A stretch of DNA of 64,000 nt, from assembly GCA_004377185.1 (NCBI GenBank), contig SOIM01000020.1:94931-158930 (forward strand), in the 5' to 3' direction. A model generated the notes under the pieces. It saw only the letters and a list, made by a program, of their open reading frames with translations. It ran no database searches and had not been told where the DNA came from. The position numbers and the translations under genes were made by a program. Origin of the DNA: Methanomassiliicoccales archaeon (lineage in GTDB: Archaea > Thermoplasmatota > Thermoplasmata > RBG-16-68-12 > SOIM01). Shown in pieces: positions 1 through 8,508 of this stretch; within the stretch, counting starts at the first letter, position 1; every line of letters begins with the position of its first letter.

Positions 1-194
1 TTCTTGAGATGTAGGTCGATATCTAGTTCTTCCGAATATCCCTCAGCGGTCATCCTCTCAGAAGACATAAGGTTCTCAAACTTTAAGTTATTTTTCCCTG
101 AGTTGCGCGATTGGACCGAAATTTACAATCTCTGCCCAACCTATCGTCTTCAAAGGCTTTAAGTAGTCTTTACGATATTTCTCGTTGTGGTTCA

Positions 195-410
195 ATGATA
201 AAGCCACTTTCCGTTCTTAATCAAAGCATAAATAGGAATGTAATCGTGGAGCTTAAATTTGGGAAGGGGTACCGAGGTGTGCTTGACGGTTTCGACCCTC
301 ACATGAACCTTGTACTCAAGAACGCCCAAGAGCTGATAAACGATGAGGTCGTGAACAGGTACAGCCTAGCCATCGTTCGCGGAGATAATGTGATCTACAT
401 ATCGCCCTAG
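195..410 (+). CDS. LSm / archaeal Sm-like snRNP protein
   Basis: MIKPLSVLNQSINRNVIVELKFGKGYRGVLDGFDPHMNLVLKNAQE...VRGDNVIYISP has Sm1/Sm2 motifs. The internal Met at 195 is the better start. It sits directly upstream of L37e, a common archaeal pairing. Confidence 0.93.
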   Translation: MIKPLSVLNQSINRNVIVELKFGKGYRGVLDGFDPHMNLVLKNAQELINDEVVNRYSLAIVRGDNVIYISP

Positions 411-590
411 GTGAAGGAATTGACCAAGGGAACAGCCTCAAAAGGAAAGAAAAGCAGCAAAAAGACCCACATTACCTGTCGAAGGTGCGGCAGGCACTCC
501 TACCACGTTCGGAAGAAGGTGTGTGCCCACTGCGGATACGGTGCGAGCTCCAAGATAAGGAAGTACAGCTGGGCGAAGGAGCATGCTTGA
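411..590 (+). CDS. rpl37e: Ribosomal protein eL37 (L37e), 59 aa, GTG start
   Basis: Not in the ORF track. Translation [59 protein letters not shown] has the CxxC-x14-CxxC zinc finger. It starts right after the LSm stop and overlaps the purF start. Confidence 0.93.
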   Translation: MKELTKGTASKGKKSSKKTHITCRRCGRHSYHVRKKVCAHCGYGASSKIRKYSWAKEHA

Positions 591-2013
591 GGGGGACAAG
601 CCTAGGGAGAAGTGTGGCGTGGTAGGGATCGCCACGGACAATGCCTCGCTCGCGCCTTCTTATTTGTATTACAGCCTGAGAGCGCTACAGCACAGAGGCC
701 AGGAATCCGCCGGGATGGCCGTGGAAGGCAAGAAGATTAAGTGTATCAAGGATCTCGGACTGGTATCCGATGTTTTCGATCCCAAGACCATGAAGAAGCT
801 CAAAGGAAAGGCAGGCATAGGGCACGTATACTACTCCCAGAAGCTCTCCAAACCCGAGAACGCACAGCCACACGTCATCAGCACTTCGGTGGGGGAAATC
901 GCGCTTGGTCATAATGGCATAATCGTGAACGCTGAAGAGCTGAAAAGAGGACTCCGGATAAAGGGGCACGTTTTCCTGAAAGGTACCGAGGAGGAGGCGA
1001 TGGCCTACATCATCGCGGATGAGATGCAGCGTTCCAACGACATTCTCAAGGCGATTAAGGTGTTGATGAGGAACATGCTGGGTTCCTATACCTTGACAAT
1101 GTTGTATGAGGGTCGGGTTTTTGGAATCAGGGACCCCTATGGCATAAGGCCACTCTGCGTGGGGAAGATGAAGGATGGTCATGCAGTCGTCTCTGAGAGC
1201 GTCGCCCTGGACGTGCTGGAGGCCGAGCCCCTCGGAGATGTCCAACCCGGTGAGGTCGTTGAACTGACCCCCAACGGGGTGGAATCGCATCAGATGATCA
1301 CAAAGAACCGCAAGGCTCACTGCTTCTTTGAGTACGTATATTTCGCAAGGGCGGACTCGGTCATCGAGGGGAGGAACGTCTACGAGGTGAGGGAAAGGGC
1401 AGGCTCAAGGTGTGCGAAGGAGCACCCAGTGGATGCGGACGTGGTGATCCCAATCCCAGACTCTGGAAGGTCACATGCATATGGTTTCTCACATGAGGCG
1501 GATTTACCGATGATAGAAGGGCTGATGAAGAACAGATACATCGGCAGGACGTTCATAATGCCGGACCAGGAGTCTAGGGACATCAGTGTGAGGGAGAAGG
1601 TCAATCCGATTGTCAACGTCATCAAGGGGAAGAGGGTCGTCCTGGTGGATGACAGCATAGTTCGCGGTACGACCATGACGAGAATCGTGCAGGCCGTCAA
1701 GGGTGCCGGTGCAAAAGAGGTGCACGTGAGGATAGGATCTCCTCCCCTGATAACTCCCTGCTATCTGGGAATAGACATGACAACAAGGGAACGTTTTCTC
1801 GCGAACGCAAAGACGATGGACGATATCAGAGATACTCTGACGGCAGATTCGATAGGATACATAAGCGTGGATGGGGTTGTTGACGCCATCGGTCTTCCAA
1901 AAGGCGACCTCTGCTTAGGGTGCGTCACCGGAAAGTATCCCTTGGACATCCCTTCCGAGATGCATCGATTCCAGAAGCTGATTGATGATTACGAGGAAGA
2001 AGATGAGAGCTAG
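583..2013 (+). CDS. purF: Amidophosphoribosyltransferase paralog 1 with altered glutamine pocket
   Basis: N-terminal Ntn Cys after a short propeptide ([16 protein letters not shown]), PRPP motif [14 protein letters not shown] and Fe-S Cys (HCFFEY, TPCYLG, CLGC). GHVYYS replaces GHVRYS. Confidence 0.9.
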   Translation: MLEGDKPREKCGVVGIATDNASLAPSYLYYSLRALQHRGQESAGMAVEGKKIKCIKDLGLVSDVFDPKTMKKLKGKAGIGHVYYSQKLSKPENAQPHVISTSVGEIALGHNGIIVNAEELKRGLRIKGHVFLKGTEEEAMAYIIADEMQRSNDILKAIKVLMRNMLGSYTLTMLYEGRVFGIRDPYGIRPLCVGKMKDGHAVVSESVALDVLEAEPLGDVQPGEVVELTPNGVESHQMITKNRKAHCFFEYVYFARADSVIEGRNVYEVRERAGSRCAKEHPVDADVVIPIPDSGRSHAYGFSHEADLPMIEGLMKNRYIGRTFIMPDQESRDISVREKVNPIVNVIKGKRVVLVDDSIVRGTTMTRIVQAVKGAGAKEVHVRIGSPPLITPCYLGIDMTTRERFLANAKTMDDIRDTLTADSIGYISVDGVVDAIGLPKGDLCLGCVTGKYPLDIPSEMHRFQKLIDDYEEEDES

Positions 2014-3409
2014 AGAGTGTTGCGGGATAGTAGCCATCAATTCCAAGTCCTCTATCGCAAAGAAGATCTTCTTCGGGCTCAAGGTCATACAGCACAGGGG
2101 GCAGGAAGCGGCCGGAATCGCGGTCGCCAAGGATATGAAGATAACATGTGTCAAGTCCTCAGGTCTGGTCCACGAGGTTTTTGATAAGGACACCCTGGAA
2201 AGGCTGGAGGGTAATGTCGGAATAGGTCACGTCAGGTACTCCACCACGGGCGTGAAGACGGCTGATGAAGCGCACCCAATCACTGCCACCACCTCCAATG
2301 GCGACATCGCGATATGTCATAACGGAGAGTTCGTGAACGCGGAGAGGGTAGCACTGGAGAAGAAGCTCTCAGGGTATGAAGGAGAAACGGATACCGAGAT
2401 ACTCGCCAGGATTCTGGTGAAAGAACTGGACACCACGTCAGACCCCACAAGGGCCATATCTCGAACACTGAGCAAGCTGAGAGGGGCATATTCTCTTGCG
2501 ATCTTGGTGGGAGACAGGCTTTTCGCGGCAAGGGATCCACATGGCATACGTCCCCTTTGCTTGGGAAGAATGAAAGAAGGTCATGTGGTCGCATCCGAAA
2601 CGCCGATTCTTGACCTGTTGGAAGCGGAGTTCATCAGGGATCTGAAGCCAGGAGAGATAGTTGAAGTTGGAAATGATCTGGCGAAGTCATTCGAGATGGC
2701 CAGGCCCGAACACACAGGGCATTGCATGTTTGAGTATGTGTATTTCTCAAGACCCGACAATCTCCTGGATGGTAGATTGGTGTATGATGTCCGAAAGCGG
2801 ATAGGACAAATTCTTGCGAGAGAGAATGAGACAAATGCAGATTTGGTGGTCCCGGTTCCGGATTCTGGCAGGGCTCATGCGGCCGGGTTCGCTGATGAGA
2901 GCGGTCTTCCCTTGGTCGAAGGCCTGATAAAGAACAGGTTCGTGGAAAGGACATTCATCCTTCCCGAGCAGAGGGAGAGGGAGATTGGCGTGCTTCTGAA
3001 ATTGAATCCAATCAGATCTCTGGTTGAGGACAAAAAGATCGTACTGGTAGATGACAGCATAATCCGCGGGACGACAATGAAGAAGATCGTAAACATTCTC
3101 AAGAAGGCTGGTACGGGCAAGGTTCACGTGAGGGTGGGTTGTCCTCCGATCAGGCATCCTTGCTATCTGGGCATAGACATGAAGACCAGAGATCAGTTTG
3201 TCGCGAATGATCGGTCCGTTGAGGAGATAAGGGAAGAAATCGGTGCGGATTCTCTCGCCTACGTGAGCTTGGAAGGTTTGGTCGAGGCCATTGATTATCC
3301 GAAAGAGGAATTGTGCTTGGGGTGCTTGACGGGTGAGTATCCCGTTGAGATTGACGGGGAGAAGCTCCGCCGTCGGGAGAGACTGGAAGATTTCACTGAG
3401 AAGGGCTAA
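2003..3409 (+). CDS. purF: Amidophosphoribosyltransferase paralog 2 (canonical)
   Basis: CCGIVAI, GIGHVRYSTTG, HNGEFVNAE, GETDTEILARIL, VLVDDSIIRGTTM and CLGC. The likely start at 2003 overlaps the paralog 1 stop; the track ORF starts at 1982. Confidence 0.92.
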   Translation: MRARECCGIVAINSKSSIAKKIFFGLKVIQHRGQEAAGIAVAKDMKITCVKSSGLVHEVFDKDTLERLEGNVGIGHVRYSTTGVKTADEAHPITATTSNGDIAICHNGEFVNAERVALEKKLSGYEGETDTEILARILVKELDTTSDPTRAISRTLSKLRGAYSLAILVGDRLFAARDPHGIRPLCLGRMKEGHVVASETPILDLLEAEFIRDLKPGEIVEVGNDLAKSFEMARPEHTGHCMFEYVYFSRPDNLLDGRLVYDVRKRIGQILARENETNADLVVPVPDSGRAHAAGFADESGLPLVEGLIKNRFVERTFILPEQREREIGVLLKLNPIRSLVEDKKIVLVDDSIIRGTTMKKIVNILKKAGTGKVHVRVGCPPIRHPCYLGIDMKTRDQFVANDRSVEEIREEIGADSLAYVSLEGLVEAIDYPKEELCLGCLTGEYPVEIDGEKLRRRERLEDFTEKG

Positions 3410-3444
3410 AGTTTTTATTCGGCTCCAACCATTGGCATTGATGA

Positions 3445-3517
3445 GGGCCGGTAGATCAGCTGGAAGATCGCCACCTTGGCATGGTGGAGGCCGTGGGTTC
3501 AAATCCCACCCGGTCCA
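3445..3517 (+). tRNA. tRNA-Ala(GGC)
   Basis: Cloverleaf: acceptor gggccgg/ccggtcc with G3:U70 (Ala identity element), D stem gatc/gatc, anticodon arm ccacc-ttGGCat-ggtgg, T arm gtggg-ttcaaat-cccac. CCA is not encoded. Confidence 0.96.
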
Positions 3518-3549
3518 TCCATCTGAGTTGAGGGACGCAACACAATGAC

Positions 3550-4245
3550 ATGAGGATGTTGATGATGTCACCCCGAGCAAAGAAAGCACTGCTGACATTG
3601 GCTCTTTGCCAACTCTTTCTGCTTGTTGTGGCTGCTTCAAGCGTGGCGGGCGATACCTATCCCTCTCCAACCTGGAGAAATGAGGAGAGTATACTTGTGG
3701 AAGGAACCTGGAATCTCTTCGCGAGTGTCGATGGATTTCTCAACTCCCCGAATGCTGAAGGAGGCGAAGACTCAGCCATTGGAATACAATGGGATGACTC
3801 AACTGGAAACTCCCATCTCGTTCTTCTAGAATCGATCAGGATTCCTGATTCTCAAGACTACAGCGTAAGAGTGACAATTGTCTACGCGAAGTATAATGTC
3901 ACTGGCATTGAATTGTTCAACAAGACAGTTAGCACAAATCACTTTGAATCTCGCGGATTGGACTACTATTTGACCGCCTTCGTCGATGAGAACGAAACCA
4001 CCCACATCTTCTGGGAAAGGAGCTACGCCATGGAGGACGTTCCGCAGAAGTACTGGCTCTTTCATGAGCACATAGACAGAGAAGGAGAAGTGAAAACAAG
4101 TGCTGAGCTTTTCTACTACGAGAAGAGAGGTTCCTACTTGGTCTTAGAACCCCCATTCCTGCTTTATGCACTGATTGTCGTAATACCGATTGTTGCAGTT
4201 GTGACTATCACAGTTCTCGTGCGGAGAAAACGTGAGGATCTCTAG
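3550..4245 (+). CDS. Secreted or membrane-anchored protein of unknown function
   Basis: N-terminal signal-like hydrophobic segment and C-terminal TM plus RRKRE tail. Confidence 0.6.
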   Translation: MRMLMMSPRAKKALLTLALCQLFLLVVAASSVAGDTYPSPTWRNEESILVEGTWNLFASVDGFLNSPNAEGGEDSAIGIQWDDSTGNSHLVLLESIRIPDSQDYSVRVTIVYAKYNVTGIELFNKTVSTNHFESRGLDYYLTAFVDENETTHIFWERSYAMEDVPQKYWLFHEHIDREGEVKTSAELFYYEKRGSYLVLEPPFLLYALIVVIPIVAVVTITVLVRRKREDL

Positions 4246-4832
4246 GCAGATGCCCGATGCTCCTCTTCCAAAAGCATCATCGCAATATCCGCAAGGTCCA
4301 GTATCTTCCCAAGGTAAGCCCCGTCCTCTGTGAGCTTGTACTTCTTGATCGTTCTCGGGAAACCCCTCTCCACTTCTCGATAGATCAGCCCCGACTCTGT
4401 GAGTGAACCCAGAGCCGAATATGCCGTATTACCGCACATCCCTGCTCCTGCTCTAAGATCTGAGATGGTAGTGTACCCCTCATTGTATATCCTTGCCACG
4501 ATTGCCAGGCTGCCCACCGGAAGTCTCGTGAGGGTCTTTGCACCGTTCTTCCTTTCCAATTCTTTCATCGCGGTGCATGCCAAGTCCAAATACATTGCAA
4601 GTTTCCCTGCTCTTTCACTTGGGAAGTACCTCTTTGTCATTCTCCCGTTATCCTTCTCCTTTGCGCAACGGATCAGACCCAGTTCAGTGAGCTTCCGCAG
4701 CGAAGAATATGCCGTCTTCTGTGGCATCCCAACGTTCCTGATGAGATCGGTTACCGTCACGCCGTTGTTCCTGTAAGCGCTGGCCAAGACCTCGATGCAG
4801 CCCACTGGCTTCTCCAGATTTTGAAGGTACAA
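4242..4832 (-). CDS. Transcriptional regulator with two tandem winged-helix domains
   Basis: Internal repeat: VTVTDLIRNVGMPQKTAYSSLRKLTELGLI and TTISDLRAGAGMCGNTAYSALGSLTESGLI. Confidence 0.7.
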   Translation of the reverse strand: MYLQNLEKPVGCIEVLASAYRNNGVTVTDLIRNVGMPQKTAYSSLRKLTELGLIRCAKEKDNGRMTKRYFPSERAGKLAMYLDLACTAMKELERKNGAKTLTRLPVGSLAIVARIYNEGYTTISDLRAGAGMCGNTAYSALGSLTESGLIYREVERGFPRTIKKYKLTEDGAYLGKILDLADIAMMLLEEEHRASA

Positions 4833-5382
4833 CTCCTACCCCCCTAACGGTAACATGCGATGCCTTCCACTCCCCGATTTTTTCCTCCGGATTATATAAA
4901 TTTGGACGTTTATAAGTGTTTTCGTTTGTTGCCCTCGGTCCTGCAATTATGTAGTGCGAGCCTGTGATGATAGAACATTTTCACAATTCGGAAGACTTCC
5001 AAGACACCTTTCGATATCACTTCTTAGACTTCCTAATTTGTGCTAATAAGCAATATAACCCTTGAGTTCTATCACTTCAAACGGGCGAGATAAGGCAGAG
5101 GGAACCCATCGTTGCTTCTCTAATCGGGAGCTCGGATGTGGGATTGGGACCAAGGAGCAAGTATGTCTCGATTTGTTCTGGGTCTCTCCCCCAGGCACTC
5201 AGAAACCCACCTCTGTTCATGCGAAAGGGACGGAAACGGTAACTTTTGATCTCGCCCAATCCAATATTTTTGCCTTTGTCGGAACTAGGCCGAGCGAAGA
5301 GTTTATAAGGAAACCTTTGCTATTCCGAGAAAGCTCATGGCCTGGATTGGCATGTGTCCTGGTCAGCGCTCGAGGACTGCGG

Positions 5383-5490
5383 ATGAAGCGAAGCTCACGA
5401 GTATGGAAGAAGAGAGGAAAGCAGCGGTGGAAATGGAGAAAGAAGAAGATGCGCCGCCGCAAGAGAGCGCAGAAGATGAGAAAACGATAG
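5383..5490 (+). CDS. Putative ribosomal protein eL41 (L41e)-like, 35 aa
   Basis: Lies in the frame of the 5062..5490 ORF. MKRSSRVWKKRGKQRWKWRKKKMRRRKRAQKMRKR resembles the KWRKK-x2-RR-x-KR pattern of eL41. A TATA-like tttataag lies near 5303 and the stop is 4 nt before tRNA-Trp. Confidence 0.55.
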   Translation: MKRSSRVWKKRGKQRWKWRKKKMRRRKRAQKMRKR

Positions 5491-5494
5491 TCGC

Positions 5495-5667
5495 GGGGGT
5501 ATGGGGTAACACGGGATCCTCGCGGGCTCCAGTTAAGGGCGTGATTGCCAACGGGTTTGCTGACTGGTGATGACTAACTGGAGCAATGACCCGTAATTCG
5601 AAACATGCGGAGTAGCTCTCCGCGTGGTGGAAACCCGCTGATCTGGGTTCAAATCCCAGTGCCCCCA
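5495..5667 (+). tRNA. tRNA-Trp(CCA) with 100-nt intron (about 5533..5632)
   Basis: Acceptor gggggta/tgccccc. Anticodon stem gcggg (5522-5526)/cccgc (5634-5638) with loop c-t-CCA-g then intron. T arm ctggg-ttcaaat-cccag. Confidence 0.9.
5533..5632 (+). ncRNA. tRNA-Trp intron containing a box C/D 2'-O-methylation guide RNA
   Basis: C'-like gtgatga (5567-5573), D' ctga (5560-5563), C-like gtgattg (5541-5547), D-like atga (5586-5589). Guides cgggttt and taactggagc are complementary to the anticodon-arm exons. Confidence 0.78.
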
Positions 5668-5810
5668 CTCTTTTTTGTTAGATTTTTCCCAACATTCATG
5701 GTTGCGTTGTCCGCCTGTTCGACTAGTTGGAGAGGAGGAGTCTAATGGGAACCTGAGACGCCGACAGATATTTATCCATCGAGCTCGTTTTTAATGTCTG
5801 GTGGCAGGGA

Positions 5811-6194
5811 ATGGATGATTGGGTCAAGGTCCAGCTTTACAAATTATTCCTGATTCTCTTTATGTTATGGATAGGCTTAGATGCCGTATACGGTTATTTT
5901 CTTGGACGATCCCCTCTGGCTTGGGGCGGTTTGACACTTATGTTCGTGGGTTTTGTTATGTTGGCATTTTCCGCGTGGAACATCACACAGTTCAAGTTTC
6001 CTGAGGTGAACCTCAAGATGGGGACCATCTCGGCGACACTATATTCTGCTGGTTTTGTGATGAATCTCGTTAGCAAGGAGTACCAAATGTGGTTCGTTTT
6101 TTCGTTTTCCCTAGTGTTCGTACTATTCGTTGTGGTCCTCATAATATTCTCGTGGAGACGGGAGGCTAAGAGGAAGAGCTACACGGCCCCATAG
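5811..6194 (+). CDS. Small multi-TM membrane protein of unknown function
   Basis: About four hydrophobic segments. TATA-like atatttatcc upstream. Confidence 0.55.
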   Translation: MDDWVKVQLYKLFLILFMLWIGLDAVYGYFLGRSPLAWGGLTLMFVGFVMLAFSAWNITQFKFPEVNLKMGTISATLYSAGFVMNLVSKEYQMWFVFSFSLVFVLFVVVLIIFSWRREAKRKSYTAP

Positions 6195-6348
6195 CCTCAC
6201 GTTGAAGGATGCCTCGAACGTTTTGAATCCAGTATCCCCTGTGGGATATTTTCTTTCGTGCATCTAGTTCCTGATAATCGACTCGGTCGCAGTCTATTCG
6301 ATTAGTTGGAGAGGGAGAGCTATACGGGTCCTTGAGCCTCGAATCCGA

Positions 6349-7104
6349 TTATTCGCGGCGTATAAATTTCTTGAATGGGAACAGAGGAGAGCTCACAGAA
6401 CGTCTTTTCAAAGGTAGGACTGATATGACCCTGAAGGCATTTCTGCGGAGAACCTGGTTCCCCACAAAGAAGTAGATCTGGTGCTTGTCAGAGAAGAGCT
6501 GCAGATTCTTCCAAACCTGGTCTTCCTTACCAGGATTCTTCCTCATCCACTCATAGACCCCCCATTCAAGCAATTGCTGGTTATGACTGCTGTCACATGG
6601 CCCCACACATTTGTATGTTATGCGAGGCTGAAGGATGTAGTCCTTCTTCGTCTTTCGGAGCTTTCGGCCCCAGAGGTCCAGTTGTTCTCCTTTCTGAGGA
6701 TGTTTTCGTTTCCCAAAGTAGTACTTCTCTATCCTCGGTTTGACGATTCCCAGGCTTCTCTTTTGGGCATTAATCTGTCTCACACAACCATCGACTAGCC
6801 CTGTCACGAAGTTCAATCTTTGTTTCGGTTTCAGCTCACCGACGACTTCAATCTTCTCGCTCAGTTTGTACCACTCACTCCTAGATCCTTCTATTTTCCA
6901 GGACTCCTCACGTGTGTCCATTCGGTTTCTCTCAACCGAAACCTTCACGATATTCCACCGTTTCATCGGAGAGTCTGACTTGGTCGGATAGATACGTACA
7001 AATCCGTGTTTCTCAGAGTAACCAGCTGCACAGACAGTTTCTCTGCCGTTATGTATCCTATCAGGACAGGCTCTGCCCAAAACTATCAAGTCATCGATGA
7101 TCAT
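6349..7104 (-). CDS. DuOB-like (dual OB-fold) uncharacterised protein, third gene of the ParB-DUF488 operon
   Basis: MIIDDLIVLGRACPDRIHNGRETVCAAGYSEKHGFVRIYPTK... resembles proteins I recall as encoded next to DUF488 genes. The family name is from memory. Confidence 0.5.
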   Translation of the reverse strand: MIIDDLIVLGRACPDRIHNGRETVCAAGYSEKHGFVRIYPTKSDSPMKRWNIVKVSVERNRMDTREESWKIEGSRSEWYKLSEKIEVVGELKPKQRLNFVTGLVDGCVRQINAQKRSLGIVKPRIEKYYFGKRKHPQKGEQLDLWGRKLRKTKKDYILQPRITYKCVGPCDSSHNQQLLEWGVYEWMRKNPGKEDQVWKNLQLFSDKHQIYFFVGNQVLRRNAFRVISVLPLKRRSVSSPLFPFKKFIRRE

Positions 7105-7146
7105 GTTCCTGATCCCTCTCGCGACTAGAGATCCCTCTACTGAGGA

Positions 7147-8214
7147 TCATAGGTCGATTCTTTTCGGAAACAGTAACGTCTCATTGAACATATTTGCCAG
7201 GATGTGTCTGTGGCAGTGATACTTCTGGTCCTTCCTGGCCTCAGCGTATCGCTCCATGCACATTATTGCTGTCTTTCCGGCATCCTTAACATGATCGATG
7301 ATCTTATCCAGATCCACTTCCTTCTTGATATGCCATCTATACCATTGTTCCAGGCATTTGAAAGACAGATCACCGTCCTTGTAGGGATTCTGAACGACAT
7401 AGGGGATTCCGAGGTCTGGGTGATGTTCATATTTTATGTTGGATTTCTTGAGTTCTCTCGCCAGAAGCTTCCCGCTGAACTCAGGTTTGTACTGGGACTC
7501 GGCTGAGTATCGGGCATCGAGCAAGACTTCGATTTCGTTCTCCTTCAGAACCTTGACAAAGTCATCAATCTCTCTTCCTTGATATCCAATCGTGAATAAG
7601 GTAGTGTTGAAAAATCTCTTCAGCTGGGTCCGGGTCTCATCTCTCGTCCACTCATTCTTCAGAATCAGATCCAGGAACTCTCTCTGTTTATCTTCCCAGT
7701 CATCAAATCTCTTACTGTTGATGGTTGAGATGAGTGTAACATGGTCCGCTGAGACCTTACCTGCGGCAAGTGCGTTCTGGACCTCCTCAACAACTTTCAG
7801 GACAAGACTCAAGCGACTACTTACCCATCTCTGAGACTTGTTGAGTTTCTTTCCCATTTCTTCTTGTGTCAGGTTATACTCCTCAACGATTCTCTTGATC
7901 ACTCGACCCTCCTCCATTTCCGAGAGATTGCTCCTCATCAGATTGGTTTTCAGAGACAGAAAGTCGGCCTCTTCGTCTGATAGATCTCTCACTTCCGCTT
8001 TGATTTCTTTCCAGCCAAGCTTCTTTGCTGCTTCGAGTCTACAATGACCTGCAACTACCTCATACTTCTTTCCATCTTCCTTGGGTCTAACAAGTATGGG
8101 ATTCCACTGGCCATCTGCTCTGAGACTGTCCTTGATTTCCTTGAAATATTCCTTGTCCAGTTCTTCCCGAATCGCGAATCTTCCTGCATCTATTTGGCTG
8201 ATTTTGATTTTCAT
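7147..8214 (-). CDS. Fusion protein: ParB/Srx-like N-domain + HTH + DUF488 C-domain
   Basis: ParB-like IKISQIDAGRFAIREELD...YEVVAGHCRLEAAKKLGW. HTH: LTQEEMGKKLNKSQRWVSSRL. DUF488: LFTIGYQGREIDDFVKVLKENEIEVLLDAR...AIMCMERYAEARKDQKYHCHRHILA. Confidence 0.85.
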   Translation of the reverse strand: MKIKISQIDAGRFAIREELDKEYFKEIKDSLRADGQWNPILVRPKEDGKKYEVVAGHCRLEAAKKLGWKEIKAEVRDLSDEEADFLSLKTNLMRSNLSEMEEGRVIKRIVEEYNLTQEEMGKKLNKSQRWVSSRLSLVLKVVEEVQNALAAGKVSADHVTLISTINSKRFDDWEDKQREFLDLILKNEWTRDETRTQLKRFFNTTLFTIGYQGREIDDFVKVLKENEIEVLLDARYSAESQYKPEFSGKLLARELKKSNIKYEHHPDLGIPYVVQNPYKDGDLSFKCLEQWYRWHIKKEVDLDKIIDHVKDAGKTAIMCMERYAEARKDQKYHCHRHILANMFNETLLFPKRIDL

Positions 8215-8423
8215 TTCCCGAGTCTCCAGATTGTCTGCCCCTTCACAACCTCACGAATTAGTCCGATATCCTCATCCATCCTTCTGACCCACTTGTTATT
8301 GGGCCATTTCTGTGACAATTTCGCATCTTTCCTGACCTGTGTCCAGGTCGTCCCCTCCGGGTAGTTCTTGAGCACCTTCTCCACTGCATCACAAAACGCC
8401 TCGTATGACATTTTTGCTTTCAT
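8211..8423 (-). CDS. Small winged-helix-like DNA-binding protein, first gene of the operon
   Basis: 70 aa; ends IREVVKGQTIWRLGK (wing-like). The stop overlaps the ParB-DUF488 start by 4 nt. Confidence 0.6.
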   Translation of the reverse strand: MKAKMSYEAFCDAVEKVLKNYPEGTTWTQVRKDAKLSQKWPNNKWVRRMDEDIGLIREVVKGQTIWRLGK

Positions 8424-8508
8424 GCTCTGGCCTCCCTCTCAACATTCATGTCAAGACTAGCTGACATTGAATGCCTTTCCTATATTTTTCACTTTTGGCA
8501 TACGCTCC

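Noticed and set aside
685-1320. 211-aa minus-strand ORF antisense to purF1
   Set aside because: Shadow of a strongly coding opposite strand; no recognisable domain.
2747-3670. 307-aa minus-strand ORF across purF2 and tRNA-Ala
   Set aside because: Spans a confident tRNA and is antisense to purF2; contains a MGWDLNPRP-like tRNA-derived artefact (GWTGWDLNPRPPPCQGG) typical of translated antisense tRNA.
4950-5060. Possible box C/D sRNA because of gtgatga near 4964
   Set aside because: No matching CTGA box D or guide pairing found within a plausible distance.
5337-5570. 77-aa plus-strand ORF in front of and into tRNA-Trp
   Set aside because: Runs through the tRNA 5' exon and intron; the eL41-like frame explains the region better.
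5363-5668. 101-aa minus-strand ORF starting MGALGFEPRSAGFHHAES
   Set aside because: Classic antisense-tRNA translation artefact over tRNA-Trp.
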